Shown here: positions 37,446 to 46,670 of the stretch, one piece after another | Layout of the letters: every line of letters begins with the position of its first letter | Position numbering within the stretch: the first letter of the stretch is position 1 | Origin: Betaproteobacteria bacterium | GTDB taxonomy: Bacteria; Pseudomonadota; Gammaproteobacteria; Burkholderiales; Usitatibacteraceae | NCBI GenBank assembly: GCA_016720925.1 | Contig: JADKJR010000001.1 | Span: forward strand, 558,001-622,000 | DNA length: 64,000 nucleotides | Direction: 5' to 3' | Notes under the pieces: generated by a model | Told to the model about the DNA's origin: nothing | Databases searched by the model: none | The model's input: only the letters and a program-made list of their open reading frames with translations | Program-made: the position numbers and the translations under genes

Positions 37446-39809
37446 ATGTCGATGTCGCGCCGTCAGACCGTTCGCCGCAAGCTCCTGACCGGTCTTGCTA
37501 TCCTCGGCGTGCCGCCAATGGACGCTCGTGCCGCGACCGGCACGGGTTCATCCACGCCCGCGGCTTTGCCCTTCAAAGTGCTCGCCAAATTGACCGACGC
37601 TGTCGAGCTTGTGTCGCCGTCCGCGGTGTTGATCGCGGGCTGGCTGGGTGAGCGCATCAGCGTGAACGCCAGAAACCGCCTCCTCAATGTGGACATGGAA
37701 CCTTTGCTTGCGGGCTTTCGAGCGAAGCCGGGCAGTCACCCATGGATTGGCGAGCATGTCGGCAAGTGGCTGCACGCGGCCACGCTGGCCTGGGCCAACA
37801 ACAGCGACCGGACGCTGCGTGCAAAACTCGATCGCGTGGCCAGCGAGTTGATCGCCGCACAGGAGCCTGATGGCTATCTGGGCACCTATGTGCCAGAAAA
37901 GCGCTTTGGCTTGTTCGATGGGGCGGACTGGGATGTGTGGTCGCACAAATATTGCCTCATCGGTCTGCTCACCTATCATCAATACACCGGCCATGAGCGG
38001 GCGCTGAATGCAAGCCGCAAAGCGGCAGACCTGCTGATTGCCACGTTCCCGTCCAGGCGAAGCATCCTTGCAGCCGGAACGCATGAAGGCATGGCCGCGA
38101 CCAGCGTGCTGGAGCCGGTGGTGATGTTGTATCGCATCACCGGCGAAGAACGCTATCTTGCGTTTGCCCGCTATCTCGTGAAATCGTGGGACGAGGTTAA
38201 GGGGCCGGGCATCGTGAGGACGCTGCTCACGGAAAAGCAGGTCAAGAAAGTATCGAACGGCAAGGCCTACGAAATGCTTTCCAATCTCGTTGGTCTTTGC
38301 GAACTGGCGCGTGTCACGGGTGACACGGTATTGATCAAGGCTTCGCTCAATGCCTGGCAGGACATTGTTGACAACCGGCGCTACCTCACGGGCACCACGA
38401 GCCAGTGGGAACATTTTCAGGCGGATCACGACATGCGCGGCGATGTCAGGGCGCATGTGGGCGAGACTTGCGTGACCACGACATGGATCCAGTTCAATCT
38501 TTCGTTGCTGCAACTCACGGGGGAGGCGCGCTTCGGCAATGAACTCGAGCGTTCTTTTTACAACCATCTCGCCGCGGCGCAGCACCCGCGTGGCGACGAT
38601 TGGTGCTACTTCACCGCACTCGAGGGCCGCAAGCAATACGACAAGGAAATCACCTGCTGTCACTCGAGCGGACCGCGTGGCCTGGCCTTGGCGCCACAGG
38701 CCGCCTATCTTCGCGGCCGTTTCAATGACGAAGATGTACTGCTCGTCAATACGTTTGAAACTTCGCGCGCGATCTTGATGCTCGGCGGCGAACGCGTGAC
38801 GATCGAGCTGAAGAGCGGATTTCCGTGGCGTGGAGAGGCGACTCTCACCGTGCGGCTGGAAAGTCCCGCCACCTTTGCGCTGAGAGTCCGCGTCCCTGCA
38901 TGGGCCAGGCCAATGACCATCGCCGGTGCGGCCGCGCGCGCGGGTTGGACGGAGCTGCCTGCACGCGCCTGGAAGGATGGCGACATGATTTCGGTGAAAT
39001 TCAACCTGGCGTCGCGCGTCGAGTCTGGCGAATACACACTTGCCGGTCGCGCCGCGTTGGCGTGGGGACCATTTGTCCTCGCCTACGAACAGAACGCCAA
39101 TCCGGCGTTGCCGCCGCCGCATCTGCTCGGCCTCACGCGCAACGCCGTTAAGATCGGTTCGCGACCGGGCGAGCCGTTGACGTTTGAAACCGATGTTGCC
39201 GTTCAGCCTGAAGCGCGCCTGCGGGCGGCGAAGTTCTTCACGTTTGCCGATGCCGGCACAGACCGCGGCGTCTTTCGTATCTGGCTGCGCGCACCGGGTG
39301 CCGACGCGCCGGGGCCGGGCGAGTCGCTGCTCACCGATGGTCAGGAAAGCCGCTCGCGCGGTGGCAATCCCGCAGGTCACGCCAACGGCTCGATCAACGA
39401 CGAAGACTTCGAGAGCTTCGTCTCGACCTTCAATGGCGAAATCGCAAAGGAAGACTGGTTTGCGGTCACGCTTGCCCGGCCCGTGACGGCCAGGCGCATC
39501 GTGTTTACGCACGGCAAGAATTTTCACGATGGCGGCTGGTTCGACTCACAGGCAGGCAAACCCCGCGTACAGATTCAGCGAACCGCAGCGAGCCAATGGG
39601 AAACGATTGGGGAACTTGAGGACTATCCGGCGACCACGGCGGTCAGTGGCAAGGACGTGGAAAAGTGGGATGTGGATGCCCGGTTCACGCTTTACCTCAA
39701 AACGCCCGCGAACTTCGTTGCCGTGCGGGTGATCGGCAAGCCCGCCAGCGGCGACAATCCGAAGCAGGCGTTTGCTTCATGCACGGAGCTGCAGGCCTTT
39801 TCCCGGTAG
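37446..39809 (+). CDS. exported GH127 beta-L-arabinofuranosidase-like glycosidase
   Basis: A 787-residue protein of glycoside hydrolase family 127 (DUF1680), which remove beta-L-arabinofuranose from plant glycoproteins and glycans by a zinc-bound cysteine nucleophile. The (alpha/alpha)6 barrel covers roughly residues 45-440. The zinc site is E340, C342 (VGETCVTTTW), C404 and C405 (ITCCHSSGPRG), matching the E-x-C and CC pairs of HypBA1; C404 is the likely nucleophile. Beta-sandwich domains follow, and a C-terminal extension from about 640 looks like a galactose-binding module (GKNFHDGGWFDSQAGKPRVQ). The N terminus (RRQTVRRKLLTGLAILG) is a Tat-like signal. Confidence 0.93.
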   Translation: MSMSRRQTVRRKLLTGLAILGVPPMDARAATGTGSSTPAALPFKVLAKLTDAVELVSPSAVLIAGWLGERISVNARNRLLNVDMEPLLAGFRAKPGSHPWIGEHVGKWLHAATLAWANNSDRTLRAKLDRVASELIAAQEPDGYLGTYVPEKRFGLFDGADWDVWSHKYCLIGLLTYHQYTGHERALNASRKAADLLIATFPSRRSILAAGTHEGMAATSVLEPVVMLYRITGEERYLAFARYLVKSWDEVKGPGIVRTLLTEKQVKKVSNGKAYEMLSNLVGLCELARVTGDTVLIKASLNAWQDIVDNRRYLTGTTSQWEHFQADHDMRGDVRAHVGETCVTTTWIQFNLSLLQLTGEARFGNELERSFYNHLAAAQHPRGDDWCYFTALEGRKQYDKEITCCHSSGPRGLALAPQAAYLRGRFNDEDVLLVNTFETSRAILMLGGERVTIELKSGFPWRGEATLTVRLESPATFALRVRVPAWARPMTIAGAAARAGWTELPARAWKDGDMISVKFNLASRVESGEYTLAGRAALAWGPFVLAYEQNANPALPPPHLLGLTRNAVKIGSRPGEPLTFETDVAVQPEARLRAAKFFTFADAGTDRGVFRIWLRAPGADAPGPGESLLTDGQESRSRGGNPAGHANGSINDEDFESFVSTFNGEIAKEDWFAVTLARPVTARRIVFTHGKNFHDGGWFDSQAGKPRVQIQRTAASQWETIGELEDYPATTAVSGKDVEKWDVDARFTLYLKTPANFVAVRVIGKPASGDNPKQAFASCTELQAFSR

Positions 39810-39879
39810 GGAAAATAGCCCTGTGTGGCTGGCCGGCAATGGTGCTTTCCAAAGCGACACTGCACCGACATGTAAATGT

Positions 39880-39951
39880 AAATCGCAATTTGGCGCGGCT
39901 CTCCACGCGAAAACGGTCCAAAAGCCGCGCCAGTGCTAGCGTCTGTCGCAC
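39880..39951 (+). repeat. palindromic dispersed element, copy 9
   Basis: Left arm AAATCGCAATTTGGCGCGGC, inner TCTCCACGCGAAAACGGTCC, right arm GCCGCGCCAGTGCTAGCGTCT. The GCGCGGCT/AGCCGCGC inner stem is perfect. It lies between the GH127 and cytochrome genes. Confidence 0.8.
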
Positions 39952-40197
39952 AGTATGCGATTGGATACGCGTGATATCACGCCGGGGCGACATCCAAAGG
40001 CCGCGCGCTTCGTAACGCTGACGTCAATCAGGTTCTGGCACTCGTTGCAGCGACAGCCAAGCCTCTTTTCCGGGAAAAAACGTAAATACGTCGTTCAATT
40101 CGTTTTAGGAGTCGGATCGAATTCACGGGGCATGCTTGCGCAAAATTGCTTCGTGTGTAGGATAGCGAGTTTGGCCGACTCTCTGGAGGCATCTGCG

Positions 40198-41166
40198 ATG
40201 ACGAAATTCTGGACGCTGTCGCTGGTCCTGTTGGCGGGTAGCTCGATTCTTGCAGCGTCGCCCTGCGCCGCGATTGATTTACCGGCGTGGGCCTACCCTG
40301 TCAATCCGCCAGACTTCAAGCCGGCGCCTGACGACGGCACTGTCAAACGCGTACCTGACAGCGCGGCCGCATATACACTAAGCCAGGTACGCAACCTGTT
40401 TGCAGCACCTGACTGGCACCCGGGCGATCACCCGAACATGCCGGAGGTGGTGGCACGCGGGCGCAAGCCGGATGTTTATGCGTGCGGATTCTGTCATCGC
40501 GCCGACGGGCCGGGCGGGCCGGAGAACGCGAGCATCGCGGGGTTGCCGTATGCGTATATCGTCCAGCAATTGGCCGATTACAAGAGTGGCGCGCGCACGA
40601 CGGCAGTTGCAACGCGGCTGCCGCAGGCGGCGATGATCGCGCTCTCGAAGCGGATCACGGACGGAGACGTGATGGAAGCCGCGACGTACTTTGCGTCATT
40701 GAAGCCGCGATCAAATATACGCGTGGTCGAAACCGACACCGTTCCGCAAACCTTTGTCGCGAACTGGTTTTGGGCCGACAGGAAGACCGGCGTGAAGGAA
40801 CCGATCGGCCAGCGAATTGTTGAAGTGCCGGAAGACCTGGAACAATTTGAACTTCGTGATTCACGCGCCAAGTTTGTTGCGTATGCCCCGGTGGGGAGCG
40901 TGAAGAGAGGCGAAGCGATTGTCACCGGCAAGATGCCGGATACCGCGCCGGCTTGCGCGACCTGTCACGGCGCGGATTTGCGCGGAATCGATGCGACGCC
41001 ATCGATTGCGGGCCGCTCACCTTCATATGTCGTCCGCCAACTATATGAAGTGCAGAGTGGCAATCGCGCCGGTCAATATGCACCACTCATGAAGGCGGTG
41101 GTCGATAAACTCAGCCTCGATGACATGATCTCGATCGCAGCATATCTTGCCACGCGTGCACCCTGA
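40198..41166 (+). CDS. exported dihaem cytochrome c
   Basis: A 322-residue periplasmic electron carrier with two class I c-type haem sites: CGFCH (residues 96-100) in VYACGFCHRADGPGGPE and CATCH (253-257) in APACATCHGADLRG. Each is followed by the c4-like pattern SIAG.P..Y...QL..Y.SG.R and a distal methionine candidate. The signal peptide is MTKFWTLSLVLLAGSSILAA. Probably passes electrons from a periplasmic dehydrogenase to an oxidase. CTGGAGG lies before ATG 40198, which was chosen over upstream in-frame ATGs that lack a signal. Confidence 0.92.
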   Translation: MTKFWTLSLVLLAGSSILAASPCAAIDLPAWAYPVNPPDFKPAPDDGTVKRVPDSAAAYTLSQVRNLFAAPDWHPGDHPNMPEVVARGRKPDVYACGFCHRADGPGGPENASIAGLPYAYIVQQLADYKSGARTTAVATRLPQAAMIALSKRITDGDVMEAATYFASLKPRSNIRVVETDTVPQTFVANWFWADRKTGVKEPIGQRIVEVPEDLEQFELRDSRAKFVAYAPVGSVKRGEAIVTGKMPDTAPACATCHGADLRGIDATPSIAGRSPSYVVRQLYEVQSGNRAGQYAPLMKAVVDKLSLDDMISIAAYLATRAP

Positions 41167-41298
41167 TCGCATGCCAATAACGGCAGGATGCCATCAGAAG
41201 ATGCCCATTCGATTGGGAATCTTGTTACGATCTCTATGCGCATGGCGCGTTGAATTCAAGAATGGATTCACGAAACCGCAATGCATTGGAGGAAACAA

Positions 41299-41688
41299 AT
41301 GACCAATCGCATCCACACCATCACGTTGTTTCTGTTCGCAGCCCTGTCGTTGGCAAGCGCCAGCGGTATGGCGTCAGCAGAAATTATCGCAAGCTGTAAC
41401 AACACCGCCGGCGGGATTTGTGTTGAATATACTGGCGCAGGTTACAAAGATATCAAATCATTGCAACGCGTGTGTGAAGCGCAAACCGTGACGTTCCTCG
41501 TCGGGAGCGCCTGCCCCATCGGGGAGCGCGTCGGTACTTGCGTTCGGAACAAGGGCAAGCCCACCGAAACCCAGTACCGCTACTACAGCAATTTCCCGGG
41601 ATCCGGGCCGAAGGTCTCAAAGAAAGGTGTCGCCGCGCAGGGCCAGCGCCAGTGCAAACCGCCGAAAGGCGAGTGGATCCTAGACTGA
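41299..41688 (+). CDS. exported cysteine-rich protein, unknown
   Basis: A 129-residue protein with a signal peptide (ITLFLFAALSLASASGMASA) and six cysteines in the mature part (SCNNTAGGICVEY, LQRVCEA, GSACPIGERVGTC and a final C near RQCKPP), likely forming disulfides in the periplasm or outside. AGGAGG lies before ATG 41299; ATG 41281 overlaps that site. I know no family for it. Confidence 0.7.
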   Translation: MTNRIHTITLFLFAALSLASASGMASAEIIASCNNTAGGICVEYTGAGYKDIKSLQRVCEAQTVTFLVGSACPIGERVGTCVRNKGKPTETQYRYYSNFPGSGPKVSKKGVAAQGQRQCKPPKGEWILD

Positions 41689-41862
41689 GGACGCAATAAA
41701 AAAGTATTGAGACAAGACGCGCCCAAATGCGTCTGGGTAATATTGGATGGAAATATTTTTTCACGCCGTAAGCCTCAATCCGGTTTCATACCCGATACAA
41801 ATTTCGCGGCAGTGATGTTGTGGCGACAGTCAATTTTGCCGTTCTTTGCCTTGAGGGTTAAA

Positions 41863-41908
41863 CGGGCGATCCGCACAGCGTTCGCACGGTGAATCGCCCG
41901 CTTTATTT
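41863..41908. terminator. candidate bidirectional terminator between convergent genes
   Basis: CGGGCGAT (41863-41870) pairs perfectly with ATCGCCCG (41893-41900), with CTTTATTTC after it on the plus strand. The loop is 22 nt. It lies between the stops of the cysteine-rich protein gene and glpQ. Confidence 0.55.
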
Positions 41909-41923
41909 CAGCGTGCCGAAAAC

Positions 41924-43165
41924 TCAGTTGTCACGTTCGCATGCCGCGCGTTGCCGACCGCTGCTGTACTGCCCGGTCAGGCAAGCGGAACCCTCGGGAT
42001 TGGTTTCCAGATCGAACAACACGCGCGCCGTGACCGCGGTATCGACGAAATCGGAAAACACGCCGTCGATGCCGAGCCGGTAGAACTGCAGGTACTCGTT
42101 CACCGGATTGCCCGCATAGTCGCTGGCGAGCCGCCGCTGTTCATTGCGGAAGGTCCAGGTGTGCACCAGCAACCCGGCCTTGTGGGCGCGCGCGATGACG
42201 TCGGTTGGCGTCGCAAGAATGCGGCTCGCTTCACCCGGTCCAGGCAGCCCGGCCGCAAGGGTGGTGACGATGTATCGTTTCCACGGGCCAATGCCATCGG
42301 CATAGGTCGCGACTTCTTTCAGCCCGGCATCCGTGACGAAGTAACCGAACGTACGTGCCATCAGTTTCGGGTCGCCGGACGCGGTCCAGTCATACGGGCG
42401 ATCGAATGGTGCGTTGAACGCAAGCGAGCCGTCTGCATTGACATCGTCGGCATCGATCAACTGGATCAGCGGCAGCGGCGTCATTTTGCGGAGCTGCTTC
42501 AGGTTTGCCTGTTCGAAGGACTGGATGAACACCGGCGCACCGCGGCGATTCCATCCGGCCTTGTCGAGTGCATCGATCAGCCGCTTTTCGAGTGGCAGGC
42601 CAATCCGCTGGTGATAGGTCGGGTGCTTGGTTTCCGGGTAGATGCCGATGGTGCGGCCGGTCTCGTGGGATTTCCGTTTGGCGAGCGCGATGATCTCTTC
42701 GAACGTCGCAATATTGAATTTGCCATTGAATTGTTGCGGCCGCTCGGCAAACGCCTGTTTGGCGTGGAGGGTCCTGATCTCGGCCAGCGTGAAATCGGAC
42801 GCGAAAAAACCGTCTTCCGCGGCGCCGTCAACGACAACTGTACGCCTGCGGCTGGCGAATTCGGGATGATCGATGACATCGGTCGTGTTGATGATGTTTG
42901 GCTCGTGACGCGCGATGAGGTGGCCGTCCTTGGTCGCCACCAGATCGGGCTCAATGTAATCGGCGCCAAGTTCCACGGCAAGCGCGTATGACTCGAGTGT
43001 GTGTTCAGGCAGATAGCCCGAGGTGCCGCGATGGCCGATCACGAGCGGTAGCGGCTTGCGAGCGACGCTCCGATCGCCGGAATCTGCCTGCGCGCCCAAT
43101 GGAAGAAATGACAGCGCGAGCGCGCCTGTCAACCACAAGCGCACGGTTTGCTTTCTCAAATTCAT
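41924..43165 (-). CDS. glpQ: periplasmic glycerophosphodiester phosphodiesterase
   Basis: A 413-residue exported enzyme that hydrolyses glycerophosphodiesters (phospholipid head groups) to glycerol 3-phosphate and an alcohol. After the signal peptide (LTGALALSFLPLGAQA) the GDPD barrel begins LVIGHRGTSGYLPEHTLESY with catalytic H45/R46; calcium ligands E72 and D74 (DYIEPDLVATKD) and the second catalytic histidine H87 (IARHEP) are present. Its length is that of periplasmic GlpQ, longer than cytoplasmic UgpQ. GAGGAGAG precedes ATG 43165. A Pho-box-like triple repeat lies 57-85 bp upstream, so phosphate control is likely. Confidence 0.95.
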   Translation of the reverse strand: MNLRKQTVRLWLTGALALSFLPLGAQADSGDRSVARKPLPLVIGHRGTSGYLPEHTLESYALAVELGADYIEPDLVATKDGHLIARHEPNIINTTDVIDHPEFASRRRTVVVDGAAEDGFFASDFTLAEIRTLHAKQAFAERPQQFNGKFNIATFEEIIALAKRKSHETGRTIGIYPETKHPTYHQRIGLPLEKRLIDALDKAGWNRRGAPVFIQSFEQANLKQLRKMTPLPLIQLIDADDVNADGSLAFNAPFDRPYDWTASGDPKLMARTFGYFVTDAGLKEVATYADGIGPWKRYIVTTLAAGLPGPGEASRILATPTDVIARAHKAGLLVHTWTFRNEQRRLASDYAGNPVNEYLQFYRLGIDGVFSDFVDTAVTARVLFDLETNPEGSACLTGQYSSGRQRAACERDN

Positions 43166-43221
43166 GATGACTCTCCTCTGTGAATGGAAGGCAAAGGCTA
43201 AGGGCCTGTGATTGCACCACG

Positions 43222-43250
43222 ATTACAGATTTGTAACGGTTGAGTCACAA
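43222..43250 (-). promoter_or_regulatory. candidate Pho box upstream of glpQ
   Basis: On the minus strand three 7-mers, TTGTGAC, CCGTTAC and CTGTAAT, recur with an 11-bp period and A/T-rich 4-bp spacers TCAA and AAAT. This is the layout of PhoB sites (CTGTCAT repeats). It lies 57 bp before the glpQ start, a gene type known in Pho regulons. Confidence 0.5.
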
Positions 43251-43329
43251 ATTGACCAGCACGAATTCATATATGCGGTGTTGAACCAGGGATCAGCAGG
43301 AGCGGGGGAGAGGATTCGAATGATTTCTA

Positions 43330-43394
43330 AAATCAAGCGCTAGCGCGCATTTCCGGGCATTTTGCCACCGTGAGGCGCGCCGTTGCTGGAGTTT
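43330..43394 (+). repeat. palindromic dispersed element, copy 10
   Basis: Left arm AAATCAAGCGCTAGCGCGC, inner ATTTCCGGGCATTTTGCC, right arm GCGCGCCGTTGCTGGAGTTT. It lies between glpQ and the caspase gene, 48 bp after the caspase stop in transcription order. Confidence 0.72.
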
Positions 43395-43442
43395 GCCTCT
43401 GCGCGCAGCGCCTTGAGGAAGGTGGAAATTGGGAACGCGTGC

Positions 43443-46400
43443 CTAACGCGAAATCGCCAGCGGAAAATCCGGAATCCCTTGCGGGACGATCGTCACCGGG
43501 GATTGCGCACCCTTGGTCAGCGCCTTTACTCGTTCCGAGGTGTACAGGTCGAGCATCTTGTGGGTCACACGGCCGGAGCGGGCATTGTCGGCCTTCCCGC
43601 CAATGCCTTCGATGAGGGACAAGGTAAACACACCATTGCGCCAGGTGGCGGACTCCTGTGCAAACTGGCGACCGGTTGCGGCGGCGAAAACAATGACCCC
43701 ATTTTCGGCGCTGGTCAGTTCATTGACCACCGCGGTGATGTCGTTCGGAATCGCGCGGCGTCCGGTGCCGAGCACATTGCCCGCATGGCAGGTATCAACA
43801 AAGAAAAGCGCTTTGCCGGGCAGGGTTGCCAGCGTGTTCTTGATCTCGGTGAAAATCACGCCGGTGCGCTTGAGTTTGTCGACGTCAACGTCCTGCGGCA
43901 AATAATAAAAAATGCCGTCGCTGTCGTTTACGCCGTGTCCGGCCAGAAAGATCATGCCGACATCGCGGTTGGTCATTTCGCGGCGGATCCATTCCAGCCC
44001 ATCCAGCACGTCGTCGCGCTTGGCGCGGTCATCCGTCAACAGCTTGACGACAACCTTGCGATACAGGACGCCTTGCTGTTGCTTGAGGGAGGCGACGAAA
44101 TCGCCGGCGTCCTTTGCTGCATAGTCGAGCTGGATCGCCGCATTACGATATTTACTCACGCCGACGGCGAGTACATATAGTGCCGGGCGGGTGTCAGGTG
44201 TGCCGGGTGGTACTTTGCCCGTATCCGGCTTGGCGGCTGGCGTCGGGGCTGGCGCCGGCTTGCCAGCGTTCTTTTTTGCGTCACCGTCCGCGCCGGTCCA
44301 CCGCAAACGCAACACGGCGGGGGTGGAAAAACCAAATTGGTTTTCAGCGAATACCATTACCTCGGAATCCTGCGAAGGCACGCTGAAACGCAACTGATAC
44401 TGGGCCTCACCCCCATTGCGGGTTGTGGCAACGGGGACGCTGCGATTTTCGGGAATGTCGACGATTTGGCCGTTCACCCTCACCCGCAAACTTGAAATGG
44501 GCGCATCCGCGGCCGCACGCACGGAGAGATTCAATTTCAAATCCCGCGATGCAATACTGCTGCCGTCATTCGGCGACAGAACCGTGACGACCGGTGGAAG
44601 ACGTTGTTCGATTTTGACGGCCGGCTTCTTTGCCGAGTCAACCTTTTGCACGGCAGGCTTGGTGGCCGGAACGTCTGTTTTGGCGGCCACCTTGGTGTCG
44701 GCCTTTGCGCCTACCTTTTCGGCCACCTTCACGTCCGGCTTCACATCTTGCTTTGATGTTTCTGTCCTGGCGGCGACCTTGACGGGCTTTTCATCCGCAA
44801 ATTTTTCATCCTTCTTTTCTTCTCTCCTTTCTTCCATTTCCCCAAGCGCCTGCCGCACATCGCTGGCCGCTTCCAGCGCCGAATCGACATCGCCTTTGAC
44901 AATCACTTGTGCAATGACGTCGGGCCGGTAGAAAGTTGCGCGCAGGCGTGAGCCAGGAAAGAAATCTCCCGCGCGCTGGGCGCCATTGTTGATGTGCCAG
45001 CCAATCAGATCTTCGCCGCCGACGCTGGCGGCATAGTAGCCTTGCGGCGTCCACATGACCCATCGCTTGCGGTCCGCGTGCGGCAGGAATGCCAGTTGCT
45101 CGACACCGTCGCGGGTGCGATACCAGCGAATCGTGCCGTCGCTGAAACCTGCCACCAGCCAACGTCCATCGCGCGACAAATTGACGTGCCAGGTTGTGCC
45201 CGGTGCACTGGTGTGCCACTGCTCAACGCCGCTGCGATTGAAATAGCGCACGTTGAAGTTACTGCCCAGCGCGAAATGGGTGTTGCCGAAATTGATCGCG
45301 ACCGAGAACGCCACTTCGTTCGGCGCCAAACGCAACGGCTGCTTGTTCAGCGTCGGGCGCGCGCTTTCAAACCAGCGTTCCAGCGCGATTCCCTTGGCGC
45401 TCGTTAGCGCGGCGGTCCACTTCGGTGATTTTGCCGCGGATGCCATGCCGGTTATATCGAAGCCGCCTGCTTCCGCCTTGCCCAGCGCATAAGCGAAGCC
45501 CACCGCGCTGCCATCGTGCGCCAGTGCAAATGCGCTGTCGTTGCCACGATAGTCGACCAGACCTGCACGACTCATCGTTTGCGGATCCTTGCCCCCATCA
45601 ATTACGCCCCATGCCGGGTCGCTCGCCGCAAACAATATCCGTCCATCGGCGAGACTGCTCAGGCCGGTCACCGAATTGCCGGCGATGGTGCTGTCGGCAA
45701 ATGCGCCGCGACCGGCGTCCGTCCAGCGTCGCAACCCATGCTGGGCATCGGCACGTTTCCAGGAGCCGGCCGCAATCAATTGACTGCCATCATGGGACCA
45801 GGCCAGCGCGCTGAGATTGCCCTGGCTGATGCCGCTCACGTCGGGCGAATAGGCCTGACGCAAGCTGTCTGCCTCCAATACCGTTACCGCGCTGGTGTCC
45901 GAAAAACTCAATGCAATCTTCGATTGATCACCGGAGAAAACGGCCGTGAATGGCTGTGTGCCGCCGATTACGCGGGCGCTTTTAAGCAACCGCAGGCGAC
46001 CATCAGCCGCATCGTACAAACGCACCAGACCATCAAAGCTGGTCGTGACAACACGTTTGCCATCCCTGGAAAAATCCGCCCCGTAGGATTCGCCTTCGTA
46101 TTCACTGTCACCGGCAACTTCACGGCTGTTCCGCCAATTGTCGCTACTGGCAAACAGGCGAATGCCGTTCTTGCCCCACATATTGATCAGCAGCGAATTG
46201 CCGGCGGGCGAGAAGGCCAGATGTGTGATGACATTGGGCAGGCCGGTGATACGGTGAATCAATTGACCGGAGCCACGCGCGAACAGGTAGACGTCATTAT
46301 CTTTTGACCAGCCGCCAACCGCGATGACCTCGCTGTCCGGCGTTATTGCCGACGCGTACAAGCTACCCTCGCTACCGGTGCCAATCGGTGGCCGCAGCAC

Positions 46401-46670
46401 ATTGAGCAGGCGACCGGATGGCAATTCCCAGACACGCGCGGTCTTGTCCTCGGATGCGGTGACCGCAATGCGTCCCGCCGCATCGGCGCTGATGGAGCGG
46501 ATCGGCGCCGTGTGCGCTCCGGACTCGATACGCAGAATGGCGGAAGCCGGATACTCGTCAGCCAACGCGGCGCTTGCGCATGCCGCGAGAACTACCCGCA
46601 ACAAGAAACCAAAAAGCGAACGGCTACTCTGATCATGGCACGAGAACCAGTCGCGGCTGGCGGCTAGCAA
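43443..46670 (-). CDS. exported WD40-repeat protein with C-terminal caspase domain (orthocaspase-like)
   Basis: A 1075-residue fusion. A signal peptide (LFGFLLRVVLAACASAALA) is followed by WD40-type propeller blades over about residues 45-590 (ISADAAGRIAVTASEDKTARV, YGADFSRDGKRVVTTSFDGL, NLSRDGRWLVAGFSDGTIRW). Next comes a Lys/Ala/Val-rich, probably flexible linker (about 610-680), an Ig-like domain (VVTVLSPNDGSSIASRDLKL) and a peptidase C14 domain from about 825. The His-Cys dyad is H912 in FLAGHGVND and C961 in FFVDTCHAGN, both intact. The start is TTG 46670, inside the end of the upstream gene (TTGCTAG overlap), so the two are coupled. Likely an envelope protease regulated by the propeller; the target is unknown. 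Confidence 0.93.
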   Translation of the reverse strand: MLAASRDWFSCHDQSSRSLFGFLLRVVLAACASAALADEYPASAILRIESGAHTAPIRSISADAAGRIAVTASEDKTARVWELPSGRLLNVLRPPIGTGSEGSLYASAITPDSEVIAVGGWSKDNDVYLFARGSGQLIHRITGLPNVITHLAFSPAGNSLLINMWGKNGIRLFASSDNWRNSREVAGDSEYEGESYGADFSRDGKRVVTTSFDGLVRLYDAADGRLRLLKSARVIGGTQPFTAVFSGDQSKIALSFSDTSAVTVLEADSLRQAYSPDVSGISQGNLSALAWSHDGSQLIAAGSWKRADAQHGLRRWTDAGRGAFADSTIAGNSVTGLSSLADGRILFAASDPAWGVIDGGKDPQTMSRAGLVDYRGNDSAFALAHDGSAVGFAYALGKAEAGGFDITGMASAAKSPKWTAALTSAKGIALERWFESARPTLNKQPLRLAPNEVAFSVAINFGNTHFALGSNFNVRYFNRSGVEQWHTSAPGTTWHVNLSRDGRWLVAGFSDGTIRWYRTRDGVEQLAFLPHADRKRWVMWTPQGYYAASVGGEDLIGWHINNGAQRAGDFFPGSRLRATFYRPDVIAQVIVKGDVDSALEAASDVRQALGEMEERREEKKDEKFADEKPVKVAARTETSKQDVKPDVKVAEKVGAKADTKVAAKTDVPATKPAVQKVDSAKKPAVKIEQRLPPVVTVLSPNDGSSIASRDLKLNLSVRAAADAPISSLRVRVNGQIVDIPENRSVPVATTRNGGEAQYQLRFSVPSQDSEVMVFAENQFGFSTPAVLRLRWTGADGDAKKNAGKPAPAPTPAAKPDTGKVPPGTPDTRPALYVLAVGVSKYRNAAIQLDYAAKDAGDFVASLKQQQGVLYRKVVVKLLTDDRAKRDDVLDGLEWIRREMTNRDVGMIFLAGHGVNDSDGIFYYLPQDVDVDKLKRTGVIFTEIKNTLATLPGKALFFVDTCHAGNVLGTGRRAIPNDITAVVNELTSAENGVIVFAAATGRQFAQESATWRNGVFTLSLIEGIGGKADNARSGRVTHKMLDLYTSERVKALTKGAQSPVTIVPQGIPDFPLAISR

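Noticed and set aside
37548..39527. 659-codon open frame opposite the GH127 gene
   Set aside because: Antisense shadow of a GC-rich gene, with no recognisable protein features.
43310..43330. tRNA-like T-loop sequence (gaggattcgaat)
   Set aside because: No acceptor stem, D-arm or anticodon arm can be folded around it.
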